Shown here one piece after another: positions 35,544 to 43,417 of a stretch of DNA of 64,000 nt. Both the position numbers and the translations under genes were made by a program. Below the pieces are notes generated by a model that saw nothing but the letters and a program-made list of their open reading frames with translations, was not told the DNA's origin and made no database searches. This DNA comes from Streptomyces sp. WMMC500 (GTDB taxonomy: Bacteria > Actinomycetota > Actinomycetes > Streptomycetales > Streptomycetaceae): assembly GCF_027497195.1 (NCBI RefSeq), contig NZ_CP114905.1, positions 3,820,001 to 3,884,000 on the forward strand. The letters are read 5' to 3'. Position 1 is the stretch's first letter, and the number at the start of each line of letters is the position of its first letter.

Positions 35544-35747
35544 TCAGCGGTCCGCGTACTCCCCCAGGACCACCACGGAGACCGCCGCCCCGCCGAAGGC
35601 GGTGACCGCTCGCCACGCCGTGTGGAGGTGGTGTCGGGTCGCACGCGCGGCCACCGTCGCGATGCGCGGACTGTCGGGCTGCGGGACGTCGGCGGCCCGC
35701 CGGGTGTCTGCTGCCCCGTGCGGCGGGGCGATGGAAGCGCTGCTCAT
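35544..35747 (-). CDS. Small membrane-associated protein, unknown
   Basis: A 67-residue frame. After a polar N-terminus it has a basic His/Arg patch (RATRHHLHTAWRAV) and one hydrophobic stretch near the end (AFGGAAVSVVVLG), ending EYADR. I do not recognise the family with certainty, but similar short proteins are common in Streptomyces. The start at 35747 has GGAAG close upstream; a start at 35825 would add unsupported residues. It lies between the ATPase gene and the repeat array. Confidence 0.5.
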   Translation of the reverse strand: MSSASIAPPHGAADTRRAADVPQPDSPRIATVAARATRHHLHTAWRAVTAFGGAAVSVVVLGEYADR

Positions 35748-35840
35748 GCTTCCAGCGTGCCGCGGATCACCTGCGAAAACCTCGACCCGCGGACGGAACC
35801 CCGAGGCCCCGGATCTACGACCCAAGGGCCAGCCGCACCC

Positions 35841-36359
35841 CTACGGAAGTCTCAGGGTTCCCCCGAGTTCCTCGTCCCCCGCCCGCCCGGGTCCGGGCGC
35901 CGGCGCCGCGGTGGAGCCCGGCGTGGGCGTCGGCTCCAGCCTCGCCCGTACGGTCTTGCCGACGAACTCGCGCGGGAACCACGACAGCTCCGCTCCGAGC
36001 CCCCGCGCCAGGAAGAGCCCCCTCCCCCGCTCGTCCTCCGGCCCCGGCGGCGACGGGTCGAGCACGCGCGGCGGCAGCGTCGCCTGCGGGTCGGACACGT
36101 CGATCACCAGCGACCCGTCCTCCCGCACGGCCAACCGCACCCACACCCGCCGCCCGATCCGCCGCCCGTACTGGATCGCGTTCGTCACCAGCTCCGACAC
36201 GACGACCGCCGCGTCCTGCGCGTCCCCACCCCACCCCCACAGCGCCAACTGCCGCCGCACGTGCACCCGGACCAGCGGCACGGACCGGTGCGCCATCACG
36301 TACCCCATCGACCACTCGCGCGCCATCCCCTCCGAACCGCACGCTCCATGCTCGGCCAT
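35841..36359 (-). CDS. RsbW-like ATP-binding protein
   Basis: A 172-residue GHKL ATPase. VVVSELVTNAIQYG is the N box, LVIDVSDPQA the G1 segment and ERGRGLFLARGLG the G2 segment; the C-terminal tail is Pro/Gly-rich. The start at 36359 is chosen because GGAG lies nine bases upstream; ATG at 36365 is too close to it. It is divergent from an XRE/DUF397 pair, repeating the arrangement at 19623-21442. Likely a partner-switching kinase or anti-sigma factor. Confidence 0.82.
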   Translation of the reverse strand: MAEHGACGSEGMAREWSMGYVMAHRSVPLVRVHVRRQLALWGWGGDAQDAAVVVSELVTNAIQYGRRIGRRVWVRLAVREDGSLVIDVSDPQATLPPRVLDPSPPGPEDERGRGLFLARGLGAELSWFPREFVGKTVRARLEPTPTPGSTAAPAPGPGRAGDEELGGTLRLP

Positions 36360-36512
36360 CCACATCAACTCCAGAATTACAGTGACACTTTGGTATTTAC
36401 CGCTGTATCGTCGTAGCGCTCGGTTACGCTGCGTGGTGAAAGGCTTTCGGAGCGAAGCGGCCGAGGGCAAGGCCAGGCACGTGACAGATGTGACCAGAAC
36501 CGGGAGGCAGAC

Positions 36513-37364
36513 ATGACCCCACGCAACGCCACCCACCGCGCGACCGGCACGACGGCCGAGATGTTCGGCGATGTACTGAGGCACTTGCGCGAGGCAGCGG
36601 GCATGACGCAGGCGGAGCTGGCGAAGCAGATCCCTTGCGACCGGTCGTACGTCGCGAGGATCGAGACCGGGACGAGCGTGCCACCGGACACGTTCGCGGC
36701 GAAGTGCGACGAAGTCCTCGGCGGTAACGGACTGTTAGCGCGACTGTGGCTGAAGGTCGACTGGTACCCGGATGTCGCGCATCCGGACTGGTTCGAACGA
36801 CGAGCGCAGATGGACGCGGAGTGCACGGCGTTGCGGGCGTACCAGGAACGGATGATGCCCGGGCTGCTCCAGACCGAGGCTTACACGCACGCACAGTTCG
36901 CCCAAGTCATCTACGACGAGGAGACCTTGGACGAGCGAGTGCGGGCGAGGCTCAGCCGTCAGCAGCGGTTCTTCTCGTCGGAAGGCCCGCTGTACGTCGT
37001 CGTGCTGGACGAGAGTTGCCTGCGCAACGTGGTTGGCGGGTCGGAGATCATGCGCGAGCAGTGCGAACACCTGCTGTCCGCAGGTCAGCGGACCAACATC
37101 CAGATCCAAGTCACCCCGGCCGAACGGCCGGAAATCATCCGGCCCAACACCTCGATGTCGCTGATCACCCTGCCCGACGGCCACGAGTGGGTCTACTCGG
37201 AGTCTCTGGACCACGGACATTTCGTCGACAATCCGACGGTCTATCAGCAACACCTGCGGACCTATGATGTGCTCAGGGCTGACGCTCTGTCGGCTCGTGA
37301 TTCCGCCGCCCTGATCGGCAAGTTCATGGAGGGATACGGGCAGCATGGCCATGACGTGGCGTAA
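36513..37364 (+). CDS. WhiJ-type XRE regulator with DUF5753 domain
   Basis: A 283-residue regulator: XRE helix-turn-helix at about 18-70 (LRHLREAAGMTQAELAKQI, CDRSYVARIETG) and a DUF5753 domain (AYQERMMPGLLQTEAYTHAQF; VVVLDESCLRNVVGG). GGAGG precedes the start. The following DUF397 gene starts 20 bases inside its end. Codon 75 (36735-36737) is TTA, implying BldA dependence. It is clearly a paralogue, not a copy, of the regulator at 20406. Confidence 0.88.
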   Translation: MTPRNATHRATGTTAEMFGDVLRHLREAAGMTQAELAKQIPCDRSYVARIETGTSVPPDTFAAKCDEVLGGNGLLARLWLKVDWYPDVAHPDWFERRAQMDAECTALRAYQERMMPGLLQTEAYTHAQFAQVIYDEETLDERVRARLSRQQRFFSSEGPLYVVVLDESCLRNVVGGSEIMREQCEHLLSAGQRTNIQIQVTPAERPEIIRPNTSMSLITLPDGHEWVYSESLDHGHFVDNPTVYQQHLRTYDVLRADALSARDSAALIGKFMEGYGQHGHDVA

Positions 37365-37536
37365 GAGCAGCTACAGCGGCAACAACGGCGGCGACTGCAT
37401 CGAGGTGGCCACCGCCCCCACCACCGTCCCCGTGCGCGACTCCAAGGACCCCAACGGCCCCCACCTGGCCTTCACCCCCACCGCCTGGGCCGCCTTCGTC
37501 GCCGCCGTCAAGCGCGAAGAGTTCCCCACCACCTGA
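37345..37536 (+). CDS. DUF397 small protein
   Basis: A 63-residue DUF397 protein: WRKSSYSGNNGGDCIEVA, VPVRDSKDPNGPHLAFTP, then WAAFVAAVKREEF. It overlaps the end of the XRE gene by 20 bases. An alternative ATG is at 37351. It is the expected partner or antagonist of the XRE regulator. Confidence 0.9.
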   Translation: MAMTWRKSSYSGNNGGDCIEVATAPTTVPVRDSKDPNGPHLAFTPTAWAAFVAAVKREEFPTT

Positions 37537-37572
37537 CGACGCAGACCGGACAGTCACGGAAGAGCCGCGCTC

Positions 37573-38157
37573 ATGACCCGTGCCCTTTCGACGCCGCCCG
37601 CCGTTCTCTCCGGTGCCCTCGCCGCCTCTCCTCAGCCCGTGCTTCCCGCTGCCCCAGCCCTGCTGCTGCGCCCCTGGGAACAGCCCGACGCACCGGCTTT
37701 CCTCTCCGCCTACCAGGACGATGACACCCGGCGCTGGCACACCCGCCGCCCCTCGTCCGAGGCCGAGGTGAGGGAGTGGTTCGACGCCTACCGCCGGGAC
37801 TGGGCACAGGAAAGGGGCGGTCACTGGGCGATCGCGGAGGACGGGGGTGCGGTGCTCGGCCGGATCGCGTTGCGCGACATGGATTTCGACGACGGCGTTG
37901 CCACCGTCGCGTACTGGGTCCTGCCCGCCGCCCGCGGCTGCGGCGTGGCCACCCACGCGCTTGCTGCACTCACTGTCTGGGCCCTCGGCGAGGTCGGATT
38001 CCACCGCCTGGAACTGGATCACTCGACCCGGAATGTGGCCTCGTGCAGGGTCGCCGTGAAGGCCGGCTATCTCCTGGAGGGCACGAAGCGCAGCGCAGCC
38101 CTGCACGACGACGGCCGACACGACATGCACCTGCATGCGCGGGTGCGAGGCGGTTGA
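37573..38157 (+). CDS. GNAT acetyltransferase, RimJ/RimL-like
   Basis: A 194-residue acetyltransferase. ALLLRPWEQPDAPAFLSAY begins the fold, HWAIAEDGGAVLGRIALRDM forms beta strands 2-4, and YWVLPAARGCGVATHALAAL contains the acetyl-CoA loop (R-G-C-G-V-A). NVASCRVAVKAGYLLEGTKR is the usual end of the RimJ/RimL type. Substrate may be a protein N-terminus or a small amine. A 30-residue Pro/Ala-rich N-terminus precedes the fold. Confidence 0.85.
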   Translation: MTRALSTPPAVLSGALAASPQPVLPAAPALLLRPWEQPDAPAFLSAYQDDDTRRWHTRRPSSEAEVREWFDAYRRDWAQERGGHWAIAEDGGAVLGRIALRDMDFDDGVATVAYWVLPAARGCGVATHALAALTVWALGEVGFHRLELDHSTRNVASCRVAVKAGYLLEGTKRSAALHDDGRHDMHLHARVRGG

Positions 38158-38222
38158 GCACCGTTCGGCGGTCCCGGGTGATCGTGCGACGTCGTGACCG
38201 CTGCTCTGGCAAGGTGGTGGGC

Positions 38223-40019
38223 GTGGAGCCGTTGAGTAGCCGGGATCCCAAGCGCCTGGGTGAGTTCACGTTGCAGGCCAGGCTGGGTAGTGGCGGCATG
38301 GGACGGGTGTATCTGGGGCGGTCGCCGGGCGGGATGCAGGTGGCGATCAAGGTGATTCGCGAGGACTTGGCGGGGGATGCCGACGTCCTGGCCCGGTTCC
38401 GCCGTGAGGTGGCGACGGTACGGGCCGTGCGCAGCCCGTACACCGCGCGCCTGGTGGATGCTTGTCTGGATGCGCCGCCGTTTTGGCTCGCTACGGAGTT
38501 CGTACCGGGTCCGACGCTGCTCGTGGCCTCACGCGGGGCGCCCATGGAACCCGCTCTGTGCAGGGGGGTGTTCGCGGCGCTGGCGGAGGCGCTGGCCGCG
38601 GTGCACCGGCACGGGGTGGTGCATCGGGACGTGAAGCCGCACAACGTCATCCTGGCCCCGGGCGGGCCTCAGTTGATCGACTTCGGGATCGCGCGGGCGG
38701 CGGAGCACACGCAGCTCACCCGCACGGGGCAGCTGCCCGGCACCCCCGGATACACCGCGCCTGAGGTGCTGATGGGCAACGAGGCCGGCCCGGCTGCGGA
38801 TGTGTTCTCGCTTGGCGCGACGATGGCCGCCGCCGCTACCGGCCGGCCGCCGTACGGCGGTGGGGAGTGGGCGGCCGTGAGCTACCGCGTGGTGCACGGC
38901 GAGATCGACGTCGACGGGGTGGAATCCGGGCTGGCCGAGCTGATACGGCAGTGCGTGGCCCGGGAACCGGCGGGGCGGCCCGACCCGCTGGAAATCGTCC
39001 GGCGGTGCGGCGTCACCGGCGCGCTGGCGGAGTTCCCGCATTACCAGCGGCTGGCCGGGGAGGCTCCGACGCTCGTGCCACCGCGCCGGCGCCGGGTCCC
39101 GTGGCCGGCCACGGCCGCCTTGGCGGTCGGAGGGCTCGGCTTGGCGACGCTGGGATGGCTGCTGTTACCGCAGGGTGGTGACAACGCCGGAGCGCGCGAT
39201 TCGCCCACCAAGTCCGCGACGGCCTGCGCGGCCAAGTCCACGCCCCGCTCCCCGGCCGGGTCCGGCTCTGGTGGCCAGGGCGGCCGGAAGAGCCTGACCG
39301 TCGGCATCATGCCCCATCAGCCGGGTCTGTCTGTGTGCGCCCCGGACGGGGACTACGTGGGCTTCGAAGTCGACATCGCCTGGAGCATCGCGCGCGAACT
39401 CGGCGTCGACGTGAAGGACATCACGTGGCGGGAGGTCTCCGCCGCCGAACGCACGAGCGTCCTGGCCGACGGCAAGGTCGACTTCCTCGTCGCGAGCTAT
39501 GAGATCACCGACGAGCGGGAAGCACAGGTCGACTTCGCCGGCCCCTACCTCTCCACCCGCCAGGACCTTCTGATCCGCGCGGATGACCGGGTCCCCGACA
39601 GAGCCGACCTCGACGACATGACGCTGTGCTCGGTCACCGGCACCACCTCCGCGCAGGCCATACGCAAGAACGTGGCACCGGGCGTGAAGCTGAAGGAGTA
39701 CACGTCCTACCCGCGTTGCCTCACCGCCCTGGACAAGGGTCACGTCGACGCCGTCACCGCCGAGGACGCCCACCTCGCCGGACAGGCCGCCTGGCGCGGG
39801 TTTCCCCACCGCTACCGGATGGTCGGACTGAAACTCGGCGCCGAGCACCTCTACGCCGTCGGTCTGCCCCAGGGCGAGACGGAACTCCGCAACGAGATCA
39901 ACGCGGTGATCGAGCAGATGTACACGAACGGCGCCTGGCAGGCGAGCGTCGAACGCTTCCTGGCCGGCGTGGACAACTACGAGCCCACGCCGCCCGGGCT
40001 CAGCGCGACTTCCGGCTGA
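38223..40019 (+). CDS. Receptor Ser/Thr kinase with external solute-binding domain
   Basis: A 598-residue fusion. Residues 14-270 are a Hanks-type kinase: GSGGMGRVY (P loop), Lys43, HRDVKPHN (134-141), DFG at 153-155, and APE at 179-181. A single membrane segment covers about 294-316. Residues 355-585 are a family 3 solute-binding domain of the amino-acid type (LTVGIMPHQPGLS; GFEVDIAWSIARELG; VDFLVASYEITDERE; DLLIR; CLTALDKGHVDAVTAED). The layout implies that an extracellular amino acid or similar ligand controls the kinase. Start is GTG at 38223 with AAGGTGG upstream; earlier GTGs exist. Codon 315, in the membrane segment, is TTA (39165-39167). Confidence 0.87.
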   Translation: MEPLSSRDPKRLGEFTLQARLGSGGMGRVYLGRSPGGMQVAIKVIREDLAGDADVLARFRREVATVRAVRSPYTARLVDACLDAPPFWLATEFVPGPTLLVASRGAPMEPALCRGVFAALAEALAAVHRHGVVHRDVKPHNVILAPGGPQLIDFGIARAAEHTQLTRTGQLPGTPGYTAPEVLMGNEAGPAADVFSLGATMAAAATGRPPYGGGEWAAVSYRVVHGEIDVDGVESGLAELIRQCVAREPAGRPDPLEIVRRCGVTGALAEFPHYQRLAGEAPTLVPPRRRRVPWPATAALAVGGLGLATLGWLLLPQGGDNAGARDSPTKSATACAAKSTPRSPAGSGSGGQGGRKSLTVGIMPHQPGLSVCAPDGDYVGFEVDIAWSIARELGVDVKDITWREVSAAERTSVLADGKVDFLVASYEITDEREAQVDFAGPYLSTRQDLLIRADDRVPDRADLDDMTLCSVTGTTSAQAIRKNVAPGVKLKEYTSYPRCLTALDKGHVDAVTAEDAHLAGQAAWRGFPHRYRMVGLKLGAEHLYAVGLPQGETELRNEINAVIEQMYTNGAWQASVERFLAGVDNYEPTPPGLSATSG

Positions 40020-40147
40020 CCTGGGCGCAACATCAGGGGCGGGGCAGCGGCTGGTCGGGCATCCGCGGATGCCGCAGGTGCTGCCCGCCGTCGGCCACGT
40101 GCAGCCTGAGCGTCTCCGGCCCCGGAGCCCCGGCCGAGTCGTAGGCG

Positions 40148-40285
40148 TCGGACCTGGCCGTCCTGCGCAACCAGAACGCGATGTTCGGTGCGGTGGCCTC
40201 CACGCCCACAGCCTGGCGTCTGCTCGCCGACACGGACGAGGCCGCTCTCGCGGCACCGTGCGGCCAGAGCCCAGGACGGGGATAG
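40148..40285 (+). pseudogene. IS1380-type transposase fragment
   Basis: A 45-codon in-frame segment reads SDLAVLRNQNAMFG, then VASTPTAWRLLADTDEAALA, a well-conserved N-terminal region of IS1380 transposases, and ends at TAG 40283. No start, catalytic DDE region or inverted repeats remain. The rest of the 423-base gap 40020-40442 has no supported gene. On the other strand a short frame beginning MKITIYGWS could be another relic. Confidence 0.6.
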
Positions 40286-40442
40286 CGGCCGGGTTTCGGC
40301 CAAAAGTGACCTACGCGCGACTCGCGAGACTTGTTAGTACTCCAGCCGTAGATCGTGATCTTCATGCCGGAGTGGCTCGCAGGAGCGGTCCTGGGCGTGT
40401 GTTTCGAGGACGCAGTGGAAGTCGGCGTCGTGCTTGGCGTTT

Positions 40443-41057
40443 TCAGCGGATGCTGTCGTCCGGTGTCGAGGGAGTGTCCGTGCCCTGTCTGACCAGGAGG
40501 ACGAGTCGCTCTGCTTGGGTGGCGTCTGTGGTGGTCAGGGCGATCCCGTTGGCCAGGGCGAGGAGTTCCGATGCGTTGAGGTCGGCACGGACGGTACCGG
40601 CGCTTTGTGCCCGGGTCAGCAGTGCGGACGCGGCTGTGTGCATCGAGTGGTGCCAGCGGTCGAGTAGTGCCGATCGCTGACCGGCGTGGTCATCGGTGAT
40701 CGACAGCGCCAGGTCCCGCTTGGCTGCGACGTGTGCAATGAAGTCCTGAAGCCAGTTGAAGAGGGCGTCGCCGGGAGGATCCTGGGCCAGGAGGGACTGG
40801 CTCCGGGCGCAGAGTTCGGCTACTTCCTCGGAGTAGACGGCGATGATCAGTTCGCGACGGGTCGGGAAGTGCCGATACATCGTGGCGTTGCCGACACCGG
40901 CCCGGCGGGCGATGTCGTCAAGCGGGGTGTCGACGCCGTGGTCGTGGAAGACGTCCCTGGCTGCGGCCACGAGCAGGTCGTAGTTGCGCTGAGCGTCCGC
41001 GCGACGACGACGCTGGGTTTGCGAACGCGGCGCAGGTCCAGCGCTCTGCGACGGCAT
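40443..41057 (-). CDS. TetR-family repressor
   Basis: A 204-residue TetR protein: residues 20-75 give the helix-turn-helix (LLVAAARDVFHDHGVDTPLDD, ARRAGVGNATMYRHFPTRRELI), and the C-terminal domain is helical (DRWHHSMHTAASALLTRAQ). It is divergent from a SnoaL-like gene at 41163. The space between holds two near-identical palindromes likely to be its operators. The regulated gene is probably the SnoaL-like one and itself. Followed by the IS1380 scrap, so it may lie in a mobile-prone segment. Confidence 0.87.
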   Translation of the reverse strand: MPSQSAGPAPRSQTQRRRRADAQRNYDLLVAAARDVFHDHGVDTPLDDIARRAGVGNATMYRHFPTRRELIIAVYSEEVAELCARSQSLLAQDPPGDALFNWLQDFIAHVAAKRDLALSITDDHAGQRSALLDRWHHSMHTAASALLTRAQSAGTVRADLNASELLALANGIALTTTDATQAERLVLLVRQGTDTPSTPDDSIR

Positions 41058-41073
41058 GACCCTCCTGTCAATC

Positions 41074-41124
41074 GGGGACTTCCCCGGTTACGGTAGCCGA
41101 ACATTCGCAAGTGGGGAGTTCCCC
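41074..41124. promoter_or_regulatory. Two palindromic candidate TetR operators
   Basis: GGGGACTTCCCC (41074-41085) and GGGGAGTTCCCC (41113-41124) are 12-base palindromes, apart from their centres, spaced 39 bases centre to centre. They lie in the 105-base gap between the divergent TetR and SnoaL-like genes. Sharing of the motif and the position make regulation by this TetR protein likely. Confidence 0.6.
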
Positions 41125-41162
41125 ATTTGCTCCTCACGTGTCCCCACCAGAGGAGATGCCGC

Positions 41163-41585
41163 ATGCCGCAGGGAGCAGCAGACACCGCGCACCCAGGTCC
41201 GGGAGAGATTCACCGGCGCTGCGCCGAGAGCTACGCGCAGGTCCTGGAAGGCCGGCTCGAGGACGCCCTTAAACTGATCGACCCCGAGGTCGTTGACCAC
41301 CGGGGCGGCACCCAGGGCGATCACCGTGGACGCGACGCCTGGCGACAGAGGTGGGAACAGGTGAGCGCGGACAGCGCGTTCCGCGACATCTCGCTGACGA
41401 TCGAGCAGAACATCGTCTCCGGCGACACCTCCGCCAACCGGTACACCCTCCGGGGCACCCACACAGACTCCGGCCGACGCTACGCGGTCCTCGTCATGGA
41501 CATGGTCCGCGTCCGCAACGGCCGAATCGTCGAGCACTGGTCCCTGCTCGACACCGACGCGATGCGCAACCAGTTGGGCCTGTGA
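41163..41585 (+). CDS. SnoaL-like (NTF2-fold) protein
   Basis: A 140-residue NTF2-fold protein. It starts with a helix (EIHRRCAESYAQVLEGRLED), has LIDPEVVDHRGGTQG (His and Asp positions typical of SnoaL-like polyketide cyclases), RDAWRQRWEQV, and ends in strands VLVMDMVRVRNGRIVEHWSLLD. No polyketide genes are close, so it is more likely a general ester-cyclase-like or stress protein. AGGAG lies seven bases before the start. Expression is probably controlled by the divergent TetR. Confidence 0.8.
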   Translation: MPQGAADTAHPGPGEIHRRCAESYAQVLEGRLEDALKLIDPEVVDHRGGTQGDHRGRDAWRQRWEQVSADSAFRDISLTIEQNIVSGDTSANRYTLRGTHTDSGRRYAVLVMDMVRVRNGRIVEHWSLLDTDAMRNQLGL

Positions 41586-41613
41586 AAAAACTCCCGCCTC
41601 CGGCGGCCGACTG

Positions 41614-41703
41614 GTGACCGCCGCGCCCAACGAGAATCTCCTCCGCTGGCAGGAGACGTTCGACAACCTCATCGGCCGGGTCGCGGGTCGGTTCGCCCGC
41701 ACC
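41614..41703 (+). pseudogene. IS701-type transposase, 5' fragment
   Basis: From GTG 41614 the frame reads VTAAPNENLLRWQETFD, then LIGRVAGRFAR, matching the N-terminus of IS701-family transposases as I remember it. After RFAR the similarity stops abruptly, although the frame stays open to 42111. Only about 30 residues remain of some 400, so it is a dead end-fragment. Confidence 0.5.
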
Positions 41704-42054
41704 GCATCCGGCCCGCTTTCGTTCGGGATGAGCCGCGGCAACCGCGATGTGAATGCGGCACCCGCGACACCGCCCGTCGACGAGAGGCCCCGCGGGGCGT
41801 CGGCAACGACCGCAGGTCGCCGCCGCGGCGCCGAGTCCACCCGCCTGACTGCACCGCAGGCACCGGCCTCGTCGCAAGACGGTGAACCAGCAGCCGCAGA
41901 GAAGGCACGACCGCGGAGTCGGATCCGGCTGCGTTGGAGCGCGTGGGGGTCGAATACGGCGCTGGGTAGGGCGGGCGAGGGCAAGTCGGAGCATCTCGAC
42001 CAGCTCGTCGTGGCCGTCCAACGGGCGTTGCAGAATGCGGCGGCAGACCTGCAC
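41704..42054 (-). pseudogene. Possible truncated zinc-ribbon protein
   Basis: A minus-strand frame from GTG 42054 reads a helical segment (DGHDELVEMLRLALARP) and then four Cys pairs between 41907 and 41758 (CLLC, CLRC, CGRC, CRGC). The spacing is typical of zinc ribbons. It runs without a stop into the complement of the IS701 fragment, suggesting its 3' end was lost when that element arrived. I cannot name the family. Confidence 0.3.
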
Positions 42055-42109
42055 TCCAACGGTGACCGATTCCGACCCGCCCCGAGCGGATTCCGTGGTT
42101 CTGTTCCTT

Positions 42110-42121
42110 AGGTCTGGACCA
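42110..42121. promoter_or_regulatory. DasR-like palindrome upstream of the lyase-like gene
   Basis: AGGTCTGGACCA (42110-42121) closely resembles the core TGGTCTAGACCA of DasR sites (GntR family, N-acetylglucosamine response). It is followed by TATGCT (42128-42133), a possible -10, eight bases before the start codon at 42141. A repressor there would block the promoter. GntR proteins other than DasR could also use it. Confidence 0.45.
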
Positions 42122-42140
42122 ATTCGGTATGCTACTTGAC

Positions 42141-42809
42141 ATGACCCCCACAAGGCGAACGATGCTCGCGGCGCTCGGACTGACGGCCGGCGGCGCCACC
42201 TGGCTGGTGCAGCAGCCCACCGCCCACGCCGCCGACCCCACGACCGGCTGGACGCAGACGCCGTACGACTTCAACGTGCAGAAGCCCTGGGACCTGCCCG
42301 TCAGCCAGCGCTACTCGTCCAGCGGCGGCGAACACAGGCTGTGGGTGTACGACACCGACAAGCCGCACACGCAGTCCTCGAACACCGATCCCAGGACCGA
42401 GATGCGGTGGCAGCAGGAGTACTCGTCCGGGCAGCACATGTGGGACGCCGACGTGTACGTACCCTCCGGCACGAACGGCGCCACGGTCATGCAGATCCTC
42501 CGCGTGCGGGGCGGCGCCCCCGGCACCCCGGCCACGGACATCATGTTCAACGTCTACAACTCGTCCGGCGGCTCGCTGAAGTACTTCGACCGGCAGACGC
42601 TCAAGAGCGGCATCTACAACCGGTGGTTCAACATGAAGGTCGCCCACAACGCGAGCACCCGGGACATCACGGTGTGGTTCGACAACGTCGAGGCGCTGCG
42701 CGCCACCGACCGGGGCTCGGCCACCCGCCACTTCAAGAACGGCGTTTACCACCACGGCTCAGGGCGCGCCGAGTCCCGCTTCAGCAACGTCAAGTACTGG
42801 CGGCGGTAG
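42141..42809 (+). CDS. Tat-exported polysaccharide-lyase-like protein
   Basis: A 222-residue secreted protein. The N-terminus PTRRTMLAALGLTAGG is a twin-arginine signal, cleaved after about residue 31 (AHA-ADP). The mature part has a beta-rich, jelly-roll look with DPRTEMRWQQEY, WDADVYVPSG and KVAHNASTRDITVWFD. These resemble small lyases of the PL7/PL20 (alginate or glucuronan) type, in which an R-T-E motif lines the active cleft. The specific substrate is not certain. Start at 42141 follows TTGAC closely with no good ribosome site, perhaps a near-leaderless transcript. A DasR-like box precedes it. Confidence 0.65.
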   Translation: MTPTRRTMLAALGLTAGGATWLVQQPTAHAADPTTGWTQTPYDFNVQKPWDLPVSQRYSSSGGEHRLWVYDTDKPHTQSSNTDPRTEMRWQQEYSSGQHMWDADVYVPSGTNGATVMQILRVRGGAPGTPATDIMFNVYNSSGGSLKYFDRQTLKSGIYNRWFNMKVAHNASTRDITVWFDNVEALRATDRGSATRHFKNGVYHHGSGRAESRFSNVKYWRR

Positions 42810-42880
42810 GCGCCGCCTCGTCGCTACGCCGGCGGCGCCGGGGAAACAGGGGCGTAACGCGGGCTTATTACGATCGCCGC

Positions 42881-43390
42881 ATGGGCACGGACACGCGGAT
42901 ACGGCCCGGCGCCGAGGGCGACCTGGAAGAGCTGACCCGCATCTACAACCACTACGTCGTCGAGACGCCGATCACCTTCGACATCGAGCCGCTCACCGTC
43001 GAGCAGCGCCGCTCGTGGCTCACGGCCCACCCGGACCGGGGTCCGCACCGGCTGCTCGTGGCGGAGGAGGGCGGCAAGATCCTCGGCTACGCGACCAGCA
43101 GTCCGTTCCGCCCGAAGCAGGCGTACGCGACGTCCGTCGAGACCAGCGTCTACCTGGCGCCCGAGCACGTGGGGCGGGGTGTCGGGGGGCTGTTGTACAC
43201 GGCGCTCTTCGAGGTACTGGAGCGCGAGGACGTGCATCTGGCCCTCGCCGGTGTGGCCCTGCCCAACGAGGCGTCGGAGCGGCTCCATCTGCGCTTCGGG
43301 TTCCGGCCCGTGGGCGTGTACGAGGAGGTCGGGCGGAAGTTCGGCAGGTTCTGGGACGTCGCCTGGTTCCAGAAGCGGCTCACCCGCTGA
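42881..43390 (+). CDS. GNAT acetyltransferase, phosphinothricin-acetyltransferase-like
   Basis: A 169-residue GNAT protein of the Pat/Bar/YncA type: IYNHYVVETPITFDIEPLT at the start, AYATSVETSVYLAPEHVGRGVG as the acetyl-CoA loop, and LHLRFGFRPVGVYEEVGRKFG with RFWDVAWFQKRL at the end. Members acetylate amino groups of small molecules such as methionine sulfoximine or phosphinothricin. A housekeeping or resistance role cannot be separated. It is 71 bases after the lyase-like gene. Confidence 0.87.
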   Translation: MGTDTRIRPGAEGDLEELTRIYNHYVVETPITFDIEPLTVEQRRSWLTAHPDRGPHRLLVAEEGGKILGYATSSPFRPKQAYATSVETSVYLAPEHVGRGVGGLLYTALFEVLEREDVHLALAGVALPNEASERLHLRFGFRPVGVYEEVGRKFGRFWDVAWFQKRLTR

Positions 43391-43417
43391 CCTGCCCGGC
43401 GCCCACGGGGCCGTGCG

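Noticed and set aside
41614..42111. A 165-residue gene starting at the IS701 fragment
   Set aside because: Only the first 30 residues match anything; the remainder is low complexity and antisense to a Cys-pair frame.
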